This document shows, in pieces, positions 1 to 5,959 of a stretch of DNA of 6,955 nt. Both the position numbers and the translations under genes were made by a program. The notes below the pieces were generated by a model, which searched no databases, was not told the DNA's origin, and worked only from the letters and a program-made list of their open reading frames with translations. Numbering within the stretch: the first letter of the stretch is position 1; every line of letters begins with the position of its first letter. The DNA is taken from positions 1 through 6,955 of the forward strand of contig JBIIJN010000106.1 in the NCBI GenBank assembly GCA_044233745.1. The letters run 5' to 3'. This DNA is from UBA6165 sp044233745 (GTDB lineage: Bacteria; Bacteroidota; Bacteroidia; Flavobacteriales_D; Crocinitomicaceae).

Positions 1-173
1 CGTATAAACAGCCTTTTGAACCTGCTTTTACTGATGATGCTACAGTAGTCGAAAAAAGCGGAATTCCCATTCATGTGATTGATGGCAATGAGGAAAACAT
101 CAAAATCACCACAAAGAAGGACATGAATTATGCCGAGGATGTACTGCAAGAGTGGGCAGAGAATGCCGGTTGA
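1..173 (+). CDS. ispD: IspD, 2-C-methyl-D-erythritol 4-phosphate cytidylyltransferase (3' fragment)
   Basis: Only the last 56 codons are in the window, read in the frame starting at base 3 and ending at TGA 171-173; the 5' part lies outside. IspD is the cytoplasmic enzyme of the non-mevalonate (MEP) isoprenoid pathway that joins MEP and CTP to give CDP-methylerythritol. The fragment contains the two C-terminal signatures of the family: FTDDATVVE and, about 22 residues later, GNEENIKITTKKDM followed by NYAE. The Lys in NIKIT matches the conserved C-terminal lysine at the substrate site (Lys213 in the E. coli enzyme, from memory). The C-terminus ends soon after this motif, as in full-length IspD, so it appears intact. 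The next gene starts 78 bp downstream with its own promoter, so co-transcription is not required. Confidence 0.93.
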   Translation, partial: YKQPFEPAFTDDATVVEKSGIPIHVIDGNEENIKITTKKDMNYAEDVLQEWAENAG

Positions 174-188
174 TTCATGAAGTTTTCA

Positions 189-212
189 AAGCCTATTTTT
201 CTTGATAGGCTT
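189..212 (+). terminator. Hairpin downstream of ispD, possible terminator
   Basis: A perfect 8-bp inverted repeat, AAGCCTAT (189-196) and ATAGGCTT (205-212), encloses the 8-nt loop TTTTCTTG and starts 16 nt after the ispD stop codon. Position and symmetry suit an intrinsic terminator or 3'-end stabiliser for ispD. No U-run follows the stem on the plus strand (the next bases are ATCAATTC), so termination strength is doubtful. Confidence 0.4.
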
Positions 213-230
213 ATCAATTCACTACCTTTG
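202..230 (+). promoter_or_regulatory. Bacteroidetes-type promoter of the esterase gene
   Basis: TACCTTTG at 223-230 is an exact match to the Bacteroidetes -7 consensus TAnnTTTG. A TTG at 202-204, 18 nt upstream, can serve as the -33 element. Transcription would start a few bases after 230, leaving a leader of roughly 15 nt before the ATG at 252. The TTG lies in the loop and stem edge of the hairpin behind ispD, so the two signals overlap. Confidence 0.55.
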
Positions 231-251
231 TGACCTCAAATCACAGCCCAG

Positions 252-1025
252 ATGGAAGCAGTTGCACTCAATTATAAAGTTTTTGGCGAAGGAAAGCCGC
301 TTATTATTGTTCACGGACTTTTTGGTTCTTTAGACAATTGGCAAACGCACGCCAAAACTTTGAGCGAATATTTTCAGGTGATTTTGGTTGATGCTCGCAA
401 TCATGGTCATTCACCACACGTTGATGAACATACTTACTACTTGATGGCTGCTGATTTGCTGCTTTTGTTACATAAATTGAATCTGGAAAAAGCACATTTT
501 ATCGGACATTCGATGGGTGGAAAAGCGGTGATGCGTTTTGCACAACTCCATCACGAAAAAGTAGATAAATTGATTGTTGCGGATATGGGTCTTAAGGCTT
601 ATCCTCCGCATCATGAGCTCATTTTGAAAGGTCTGAATTCTATTGATTTTAATACAACAACTTCTCGCTCAGAAGCTGAAAAATCGATGAGCGAGTTTAT
701 TCAAGACAATTCGGTTCGCCAATTTCTACTCAAAAACCTGTATTGGATTGAACCTGGAAAACGCATGGCTTGGCGCATGAATGTCGCTGTTTTGGAACGT
801 GAAATGCCCCAGATTTTAAAAGAACTACCTCAAGAAATGTGTTCAATGCCAACGCTATTTTTGCGTGGAGCACTATCCAATTACGTGTTGGATGAAGATT
901 TAGAGGAAATCGAAGCGCAATTCCCAAATTTTACCTTAGAAACGATCGATGGCGCCGGACATTGGGTACACGCAGAAAGACCGAAAGAATTTTTGGATGA
1001 GGTGTTGCGGTTTCTGATTTTTTAG
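252..1025 (+). CDS. Alpha/beta-hydrolase, YbfF-like esterase
   Basis: The 257-residue product has the full alpha/beta-hydrolase layout and the usual length of the YbfF/MenH-like esterase group. Visible are the oxyanion-loop motif HGLFGS (21-26), the strand and turn VDARNHGHS (46-54), the nucleophile elbow GHSMGG with Ser87, and a C-terminal GAGHWVHAERP with His237. Asp111 in VADMG follows the strand after the nucleophile helix. YbfF enzymes place their acid there, and the usual late acid position here reads LSNYV without an Asp. There is no signal peptide, so it is predicted to be cytoplasmic. It likely hydrolyses short acyl or thioester substrates, but the natural substrate is unknown. The start is fixed by an in-frame stop at 231-233; no Shine-Dalgarno is present. 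It converges on the peptidase gene with a 20-nt gap. Confidence 0.9.
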   Translation: MEAVALNYKVFGEGKPLIIVHGLFGSLDNWQTHAKTLSEYFQVILVDARNHGHSPHVDEHTYYLMAADLLLLLHKLNLEKAHFIGHSMGGKAVMRFAQLHHEKVDKLIVADMGLKAYPPHHELILKGLNSIDFNTTTSRSEAEKSMSEFIQDNSVRQFLLKNLYWIEPGKRMAWRMNVAVLEREMPQILKELPQEMCSMPTLFLRGALSNYVLDEDLEEIEAQFPNFTLETIDGAGHWVHAERPKEFLDEVLRFLIF

Positions 1026-1026
1026 G

Positions 1027-1052
1027 TTTGTAAAATCAAATTCCTTTACAAA
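1027..1052. terminator. Weak AT-rich hairpin between convergent genes
   Basis: TTTGTAAA (1027-1034) and TTTACAAA (1045-1052) form an 8-bp perfect inverted repeat around a 10-nt loop. It occupies the whole gap between the convergent esterase and peptidase genes and takes in the peptidase stop codon (1046-1048). Only one pair is G-C, so the stem is weak. It is listed because it is the only candidate for a bidirectional terminator here. Confidence 0.2.
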
Positions 1053-2950
1053 GTCTCCTCCAGCCACTTGAAAAACTCTCGTTGCCACACCAAGCCATTT
1101 TGCGGTTGTAGCACCCAGTGGTTTTCTTCCGGGAAATATAGAAAACGACTTTTGATGCCGAGTAATTGTGCCGCTTGAAATGCTTCCTGACCTTGTCCGA
1201 TTGGCACGCGGTAATCCTTTCCGCCTTGAATAATTAATATTGGCGTGGTCCATTTTGTGACAAATTTGGCGGGATTGAAATCGTTGTAGGCTTTTTCCGT
1301 GACTTCATTGTTTTGCCATGGCGCTCCACCCAAATCCCAATCGGTAAAGTAGATTTCTTCTGTTGTGCCATACATACTTTCCAAATTGAAAACGCCACAG
1401 TGTGAGATGAATGTTTTGAAACGATTTTCATGATGACCTGCCAACCAAAACACCGAATATCCGCCGTAACTAGCGCCCACTGCTCCTAAACGTTTATTGT
1501 CAACACTTGGGAATTTCGCAACTTCATCGATGGCTGTTAAATAATCTTTCATCACTTGTCCACCCCAATCGCGGCTGATTTCTTCGTTCCATTTCACACC
1601 ATGTCCGGGCATACCTCTTCGATTTGGTGCAACCACGATATAGCCTTGAGCTGCCATCAATTGGAAATTCCAGCGGAATGAATAGTATTGTGTCAAAGCC
1701 GACTGCGGACCACCTTGACAATAGAGCAAAGTTGGGTATTTTTTATTAGGATCGAAGTTGGGCGGATAAATCACCCAAGTCAACATTTTCTTGCCATCGG
1801 TGGTGTTGAAATAATGCTTTTCAATCTTGCTAAAATTGATTTTTTTGTAAATTTCACCGTTGATGTTGCTGAGTTGTTTCCACTTTTTGGTTTTCAAATG
1901 GTAGGAATAAATCTCATTGGCTTGGTTCATGCTCGAGCGACCAACGATTACCAAATCACCTTTGAAACCAACTATTGAGTTGATGTCAAATACGCCCGAG
2001 GTCAATTGTTTCACCACAGGTGCTATTTGTCCCTTTGGTAAATTGACCACAAATAATTGAATGGTGCCATCTATAGGCGCTAGAAAATAGATATTGTTGT
2101 TATCTGGTGCCCATTCAAAACTTTTTACTGTGCCATCCCAAAACTGAGTCAAATTCTCAACCCGAATGCCCATTCTAACTATAATATCCTGTTTGTCAGC
2201 TTCATACCCATCACGTTCCATTTGCAAGTAGGCCAATTGACCGATTTCATTAAACATCGGATGCGTGTCGAAACCTTTGTTGTTGGCTGTTAAGTTGACT
2301 GTTTTTTTCGAATCTAAATGGTACTCATAAATGTCAGTATTGGTACTCACAGCAGCTTTTGTTCCGTTGATTTTTTTACTCACATAAACAATGGATGTGC
2401 CCCCTGGCGACCACACAAAATCTTCATCTCCTCCAAAAGGCGATTGCGGACAGTCAAAGGGTTCGCCTTGCAAAATATCTGTGCCCTCATCTTCTGATCC
2501 AGCCAAGCGATAAAAAACGTGCTTGTAATGTCCGTTGCGCCAATAATCCCAATGGCGATAGTTCAATCCATCAAACACATAGGCATCTGATTTTGGCAAA
2601 TCTTGATGTCTTTCTGCACCTAAAACTTTTTCCACTGGCACCAATTTGCTGTAGATTTCATAGGTTCCATCTGCCGACAATCGGTTGTTAGTCAAAAGCT
2701 CTTTGTGGTTTTTTATCTCGGTTGTTTTTCCATCTAAAATGCCTACTGTGTAGTATTTTGAATTGAACTTATTTTCTTTTACATCGGGATAAGAAACTTT
2801 AATAACAATACTGTTACCGTCTTTACTGATTCCTATGGGACTTACGCGACCCAACTGCCAAAGCAATTCTGGGGTCATTCGATTTTGTGCTTGTGTCATG
2901 CTTGTCAATGCTGCGCTAAGGATTAACGTGAAAAGTAATTTCATGGTCAA
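1046..2950 (-). CDS. Exported S9 family peptidase (prolyl oligopeptidase fold, DPP5/acylaminoacyl-peptidase type)
   Basis: This is a 634-residue serine peptidase. Residues 1-21 are a signal peptide: a Lys, a hydrophobic core, then TQA before Gln22. There is no lipobox Cys, so a soluble periplasmic enzyme is expected. Residues of about 25-360 look like a beta-propeller, with repeated ISKDG, WSPGG and WAPDN blade motifs. Residues of about 375-634 form the alpha/beta-hydrolase domain with QGGP (412-415), the nucleophile in GASYGGYS (Ser494), the acid in GGKDYRVP (Asp579) and ENHW (His611). The C-terminal half and the RHWDYW motif resemble dipeptidyl-peptidase 5-type enzymes, which release dipeptides from peptides; exact specificity cannot be read from sequence. 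The second ATG at 2944 (MKLLF) is an equally good start. Only 33 nt separate it from the GSCFA gene upstream, so it may be read through from that operon or use its own -7 box. Confidence 0.92.
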   Translation of the reverse strand: MTMKLLFTLILSAALTSMTQAQNRMTPELLWQLGRVSPIGISKDGNSIVIKVSYPDVKENKFNSKYYTVGILDGKTTEIKNHKELLTNNRLSADGTYEIYSKLVPVEKVLGAERHQDLPKSDAYVFDGLNYRHWDYWRNGHYKHVFYRLAGSEDEGTDILQGEPFDCPQSPFGGDEDFVWSPGGTSIVYVSKKINGTKAAVSTNTDIYEYHLDSKKTVNLTANNKGFDTHPMFNEIGQLAYLQMERDGYEADKQDIIVRMGIRVENLTQFWDGTVKSFEWAPDNNNIYFLAPIDGTIQLFVVNLPKGQIAPVVKQLTSGVFDINSIVGFKGDLVIVGRSSMNQANEIYSYHLKTKKWKQLSNINGEIYKKINFSKIEKHYFNTTDGKKMLTWVIYPPNFDPNKKYPTLLYCQGGPQSALTQYYSFRWNFQLMAAQGYIVVAPNRRGMPGHGVKWNEEISRDWGGQVMKDYLTAIDEVAKFPSVDNKRLGAVGASYGGYSVFWLAGHHENRFKTFISHCGVFNLESMYGTTEEIYFTDWDLGGAPWQNNEVTEKAYNDFNPAKFVTKWTTPILIIQGGKDYRVPIGQGQEAFQAAQLLGIKSRFLYFPEENHWVLQPQNGLVWQREFFKWLEETL

Positions 2951-2978
2951 AAGATTTATTGGGCTAAGGTAATAAAAA

Positions 2979-2986
2979 CAAATCTA
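2979..2986 (-). promoter_or_regulatory. Possible -7 box of the S9 peptidase gene
   Basis: Read on the minus strand, this is TAGATTTG, an exact TAnnTTTG match. It ends 28 nt before the peptidase ATG and its first three bases are the TAG stop of the GSCFA gene. I see no convincing TTG -33 element at the expected distance, so it may be a chance match in AT-rich DNA. Confidence 0.35.
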
Positions 2987-3898
2987 CAAGCTTAAATTTG
3001 GTATTTGATTGAGGAGTTCGGCTCGTTTTTTTTCAATTTCCGAGGTGTGTCTGGCCGCCCGCGATTCATCCCAAGGTTTTATTTGATGGGCTTTAAACAT
3101 GCGAAATTTTTGAATGGATGGAAAGTGTTTACGGGCTTCTTCAGCAATCGCTACTTCCGAGAATTTCTCAAAAATATAGTCCACAGCAATGGCATTCGGG
3201 TGAATCAAATCGGCTTCATAGAATCTATAATCACGCAAATCATCCATTTGGATTTCGTAGGCTGGGAAATATTTTTCATTCAAATGATGCACCAATTCAA
3301 TCAAACGGGCTTTGCTTTGCTGATTTTCTACCATACCATCTTTGGTATGGCGCACAGGACTCACGGTGAACACAATGTCTAGTTGAGGATATATTGCTTT
3401 CAAATCATGTATCAATTGGCGCCATTGATGCACCATACTGTGCAAGTCTGTCAAACTTTTATCAAAATTCGAAGCCGGCATTTTGTGGCAATTGGCTACT
3501 ATCGCATTTTCTTTGTAATAGCCCCAAGCGCTTCCAAAAGTGATGACTAACATTTTGGCTTCTTTCAGATATGATTTTAACAAAGCCTGTTGTTCAAAAA
3601 GATTGTCGAGAAGTTTATCTTCATCTGCTCCTTGAATAGCGCTGTGTGCTTCGAAGGTGTACCAGTAATCGTCGCGTTCAAAAGTTCTAATATCCCCAAA
3701 AGATTTTGGCTCGAGTAGAGCAGCCAATGGCACGGGATGAAATATGGTCCCAAAAGGATTCACAAGTGTATCAAATCCGAAATATTGTAGTTTTTTGCCG
3801 ATATTCTCTGAAAAGCAACTGCCCATCAACACAATTTTATCTCCGTGCTGAAGTTGGTTTTCAAAAGGGCTTATATTCCAAGTGGTCCTGAAAGTCAT
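2984..3898 (-). CDS. GSCFA domain protein (SGNH-hydrolase-like)
   Basis: The 304-residue protein carries the motif that names the GSCFA family near its N-terminus, GSCFSENIG (26-34), followed by the conserved FGTIFHPVP stretch. The family is common in Bacteroidota and has no assigned reaction. The pattern fits an SGNH/GDSL-type esterase: Ser27 in GSC would be block I, and DLIHPN (Asp230, His233) matches the DxxH of block V; ITFGSAWGY and VSPVRH in between are also typical of the family. No signal peptide is visible, so it is probably cytoplasmic. Its ATG overlaps the stop of the deacetylase gene (ATGA, 3895-3898), which implies one transcript and coupled translation. I infer an acyl- or carbohydrate-esterase role from these motifs and the neighbour. 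Confidence 0.88.
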   Translation of the reverse strand: MTFRTTWNISPFENQLQHGDKIVLMGSCFSENIGKKLQYFGFDTLVNPFGTIFHPVPLAALLEPKSFGDIRTFERDDYWYTFEAHSAIQGADEDKLLDNLFEQQALLKSYLKEAKMLVITFGSAWGYYKENAIVANCHKMPASNFDKSLTDLHSMVHQWRQLIHDLKAIYPQLDIVFTVSPVRHTKDGMVENQQSKARLIELVHHLNEKYFPAYEIQMDDLRDYRFYEADLIHPNAIAVDYIFEKFSEVAIAEEARKHFPSIQKFRMFKAHQIKPWDESRAARHTSEIEKKRAELLNQIPNLSL

Positions 3899-5196
3899 GT
3901 GTTGCGGTATGCGTCAATAGTTGCGTCTAAAACTTGTTTCCAATTTTCCCAGTTTCCTTGATTGTTGATGGTATCGTTGTGCCAAATGCAAATAAAATTT
4001 CCGCCGTGTTTTTTGACTTCTTTCATCAATGCGTTTACCTGTTCGATAGCTTGCTCTGGCGATAATTTGAGGTATTGGTTGAGCGTTCCATCCATATAAA
4101 CAAAAGGATGAAGTATCAAATCGGTAACTTCGTCGGTCAACAAATTGAAAAATGGCAAAGCTTGGGCAGTTCCCATTCTGAAACCAAAATCATCTGCAAA
4201 TCCAACAGAATAGTCGTTTTTGATGCCGATGTTGTTGAGTAATTCAAAGGTTCCTGGAAATCTGACTTTCAAAAAATGCTGTCGAGAATCAAGCACGGGT
4301 TTTTTGAGAAGGTGTTCTAATCGACCTCGTTCTTGTCGCACCAAAGCTTCATTGAGATAGGAAGCGTAACTCGGATGAATACCCAAATTGGTTTGTTTGC
4401 CCATTTTCTGAATCAGTCGCTGGTGCACAGCATTGGTCCACGAAATATTGCGGTCAAATTTTTTGAAATCGCCCAAGTGCCAGAATATTTTCACCTCGTT
4501 TTGGTCTGAGATGTATTGCGAAATCAAATCAAACGTGTCGTTAGGGTCTGGAGTTTGTCCTGCGAGAACTTCTCTTCGCAAATCTTGATTGTCGCTGTTG
4601 CCTTTCGCGAAATCCTTCAAACGCCCACCAAGCAATTGCATCCAGTTTTTGTGCTTAAAAGCAAAAGTGTTGTCGATGTCGAAAGTCAAGGTCAAACTTG
4701 ACTCAGGGTGCATTAAACTAAACTCAGCGTATGTGTTTTGCACTTTGAGTAATACTTGTTCTGCCCAAATATCTGCTACAGGTTGATGAAGCCAATTGAA
4801 TTTTTTGAGGATGGAATGCTCAGCAGAGAAGCGGTCATGCTCATCCGCCGGAAACGACAAATATTCTTCATAGCGTGAGATGATGTAGAATATGGATGCC
4901 ACTGGGTCGACTATTTCACCAAATTGCAGACAACGCTGCTTTTGAAATTCTCCAAGGTGAAGATTTTGATTTTCAATTTCGTCATCAAAAAGTAATCGCG
5001 CGGGAACAATTTTTGGGAAAGTTTGCTCAAATGGATAATCTGAATATACCAATTTGGCTTTATTGGTGGCCTGAACAAAGCGATTCGGGTCGTTGCAAAA
5101 CTCAAAGTTTACACCGCGAATATTACAGATAAACTGCCAAGTATAAACCAAGCGTTCTGTTACGAAATCGGTGTAGATGAGGAGATGATTTTGCAT
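3895..5196 (-). CDS. Polysaccharide deacetylase family protein (CE4-like, with extra N-terminal domain)
   Basis: From the ATG at 5196 this gives 433 residues. The N-terminal ~150 residues form a domain of the kind found in front of Bacteroidota deacetylases, with DPVASIFYIISRYEEYL at 97-113. The C-terminal part is a NodB-like barrel: LTFDIDN holds Asp173 and Asp175 (motif 1), GIHPS holds His274 (metal-site motif), RFPGT follows at about 312, and HPF (His363) and WHND (His406) close the domain. Family members remove N-acetyl groups from polysaccharides, but this subgroup's substrate is unknown. There is no signal peptide. The frame stays open to an ATG at 5283; I prefer 5196 because the extra 29 codons run through a -7 promoter box and a GC-rich palindrome and do not resemble the family. 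It overlaps the GSCFA gene by 4 nt. Confidence 0.85.
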   Translation of the reverse strand: MQNHLLIYTDFVTERLVYTWQFICNIRGVNFEFCNDPNRFVQATNKAKLVYSDYPFEQTFPKIVPARLLFDDEIENQNLHLGEFQKQRCLQFGEIVDPVASIFYIISRYEEYLSFPADEHDRFSAEHSILKKFNWLHQPVADIWAEQVLLKVQNTYAEFSLMHPESSLTLTFDIDNTFAFKHKNWMQLLGGRLKDFAKGNSDNQDLRREVLAGQTPDPNDTFDLISQYISDQNEVKIFWHLGDFKKFDRNISWTNAVHQRLIQKMGKQTNLGIHPSYASYLNEALVRQERGRLEHLLKKPVLDSRQHFLKVRFPGTFELLNNIGIKNDYSVGFADDFGFRMGTAQALPFFNLLTDEVTDLILHPFVYMDGTLNQYLKLSPEQAIEQVNALMKEVKKHGGNFICIWHNDTINNQGNWENWKQVLDATIDAYRNT

Positions 5197-5203
5197 GAGA
5201 GGG

Positions 5204-5211
5204 CAAAGATA
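5204..5211 (-). promoter_or_regulatory. -7 promoter box of the deacetylase-GSCFA operon
   Basis: On the minus strand this reads TATCTTTG, an exact match to TAnnTTTG. It ends only 7 nt before the ATG at 5196, so the transcript would have a leader of a few bases at most. I see no good TTG -33 element; the expected region lies next to the GC-rich palindrome. The box supports 5196 as the true start codon. Confidence 0.5.
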
Positions 5212-5220
5212 AATTAATAT

Positions 5221-5280
5221 GTGAATTCCTCCCACTTTGTCCCCCTTCCCCAAGCAGATTGGGGAGGGAATTTGCCTCAC
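5221..5280. repeat. GC-rich imperfect palindrome, possible dispersed intergenic repeat
   Basis: CCTTCCCCAA (5244-5253) pairs with TTGGGGAGGG (5259-5268), giving a 10-bp stem with one G-T pair around the loop GCAGA. Further out, AATTCCTCCC (5224-5233) recurs inverted as GGGAGGGAATT (5262-5272), and GTGA/TCAC lie at the two ends. The C/G-rich block stands out sharply in this AT-rich gap and resembles the short palindromes scattered between genes in many bacterial genomes. Whether it is repeated elsewhere cannot be seen from one copy. It lies directly upstream of the deacetylase -7 box. Confidence 0.45.
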
Positions 5281-5392
5281 CAAGATTATCGGATAAATTT
5301 TGCTTGAATTGACCTAGTTAACATAGGAGTTATTATTGAGAGAACATTTTTATTAATTCATAACCGCCTGAAAAAAAGGTGTTTACTCATTG

Positions 5393-5421
5393 TTTCAAAA
5401 AAATATTTCAAAAATATTTCA
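5393..5421 (+). repeat. A/T-rich short direct repeats upstream of the sigma-factor promoter
   Basis: Three phased TTTCA units (TTTCAAAAA, ATATTTCAAAA, ATATTTCA) lie just upstream of the -35 element at 5427. Phased A-tracts at this place can act as an UP-element or a bent-DNA or regulator site. This is inferred from position only. Confidence 0.3.
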
Positions 5422-5426
5422 GTCGC

Positions 5427-5454
5427 TGTAACTTTACATCGTCTAGGGCGTCTT
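5427..5454 (+). promoter_or_regulatory. ECF-sigma-type promoter of the sigma/anti-sigma operon
   Basis: TGTAAC (5427-5432) and CGTCTT (5449-5454) are separated by 16 nt. They have the AAC-type -35 and CGTC-type -10 of ECF sigma promoters, unlike the TAnnTTTG boxes elsewhere in this window. Transcription would start near 5461, about a dozen bases before the ATG at 5474. A second CGTCTA at 5440-5445 is too close to the -35 to be used with it. The expected logic is autoregulation by the sigma factor encoded just downstream. Confidence 0.55.
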
Positions 5455-5473
5455 ACATCCAAATACCGAATGA

Positions 5474-5959
5474 ATGACAGTTCAAGAGTACAATACATGT
5501 GTTAGGGAATATTCAGACAAAATCTACCGATTTGTGTTGAAGAACATCCGTCATGTGGAAAAGGCTGAGGATATCGTTCAGGATGTGTTTGTAAAAGTTT
5601 GGGTGAAAGTGGATGACGTTCCATTCGAGAAAGCCAAAAGTTATTTGTTTCAAGCGGCATACAATACTATGGTAGATGCCATTCGCAAAGACAAAAAGTT
5701 GGAGTTTCAAGATGAAATTCAGTTGGGCGGATCGACACATCAGCCGGATTTGGGTTTGAAAGAAGCGTTGGATATGGCTTTAAACAATTTGCCTCAAATT
5801 CAAAAAAGCGCTGTTTTGCTTCGCGATTATGAGGGATATGATTATAAAGAAATTGGTGAAATATTAGAATTGAATGAGTCGCAAGTGAAGGTTTACATCT
5901 TCAGAGCGCGTAAAAATTTGAGGACTTTTTTTACAGGTAAAGAAGAATTGGTAGCATGA
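5474..5959 (+). CDS. ECF-family RNA polymerase sigma factor
   Basis: The 161-residue protein has only the two domains that define ECF sigma factors. Region 2 (about 9-75) includes AEDIVQDVFVKVW (31-43), which carries core-polymerase-binding and -10-recognition elements, and ends in AIRKDKK. A short linker leads to region 4 (about 96-150), where LPQIQKSAVLLRDYEGYDYKEIG and SQVKVYIFRARKNLR form the helix-turn-helix that reads the -35 element. There is no C-terminal extension. The ATG at 5474 is used; another ATG at 5470 is in a frame that closes after 11 codons. Its last codons overlap the start of the next gene by 4 nt (ATGA, 5956-5959), the usual arrangement for a sigma factor with its regulator. 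It probably drives its own operon plus unknown targets. Confidence 0.94.
   Translation: MTVQEYNTCVREYSDKIYRFVLKNIRHVEKAEDIVQDVFVKVWVKVDDVPFEKAKSYLFQAAYNTMVDAIRKDKKLEFQDEIQLGGSTHQPDLGLKEALDMALNNLPQIQKSAVLLRDYEGYDYKEIGEILELNESQVKVYIFRARKNLRTFFTGKEELVA

Noticed and set aside
936..1253. Minus-strand open frame spanning the esterase/peptidase junction
   Set aside because: It overlaps the ends of two confident genes in other frames, including the peptidase catalytic His region; no motif supports it.
2395..2691. Open frame on the plus strand inside the S9 peptidase
   Set aside because: It lies wholly antisense to a clear gene and its translation shows no domain or plausible start signal.
3005..3382. 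125-codon open frame on the plus strand inside the GSCFA gene
   Set aside because: It is antisense to a well-supported coding region, with aromatic-rich translation typical of a reverse-frame shadow and no recognisable motif.
5197..5283. N-terminal extension of the deacetylase from ATG 5283
   Set aside because: The 29 extra codons pass through the -7 box at 5204-5211 and the GC-rich palindrome, and their translation lacks any resemblance to the family; 5196 fits both the promoter and the usual N-terminus.
5313..5327. CCTAGTTAACATAGG as an operator palindrome
   Set aside because: The outer CCTA/TAGG and inner GTTAAC do not share a centre, so the symmetry is imperfect and short enough to occur by chance.
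5440..5445. CGTCTA as an alternative -10 element
   Set aside because: Only 7 nt separate it from TGTAAC and no matching -35 lies 16 nt upstream of it; CGTCTT at 5449 has the correct spacing.
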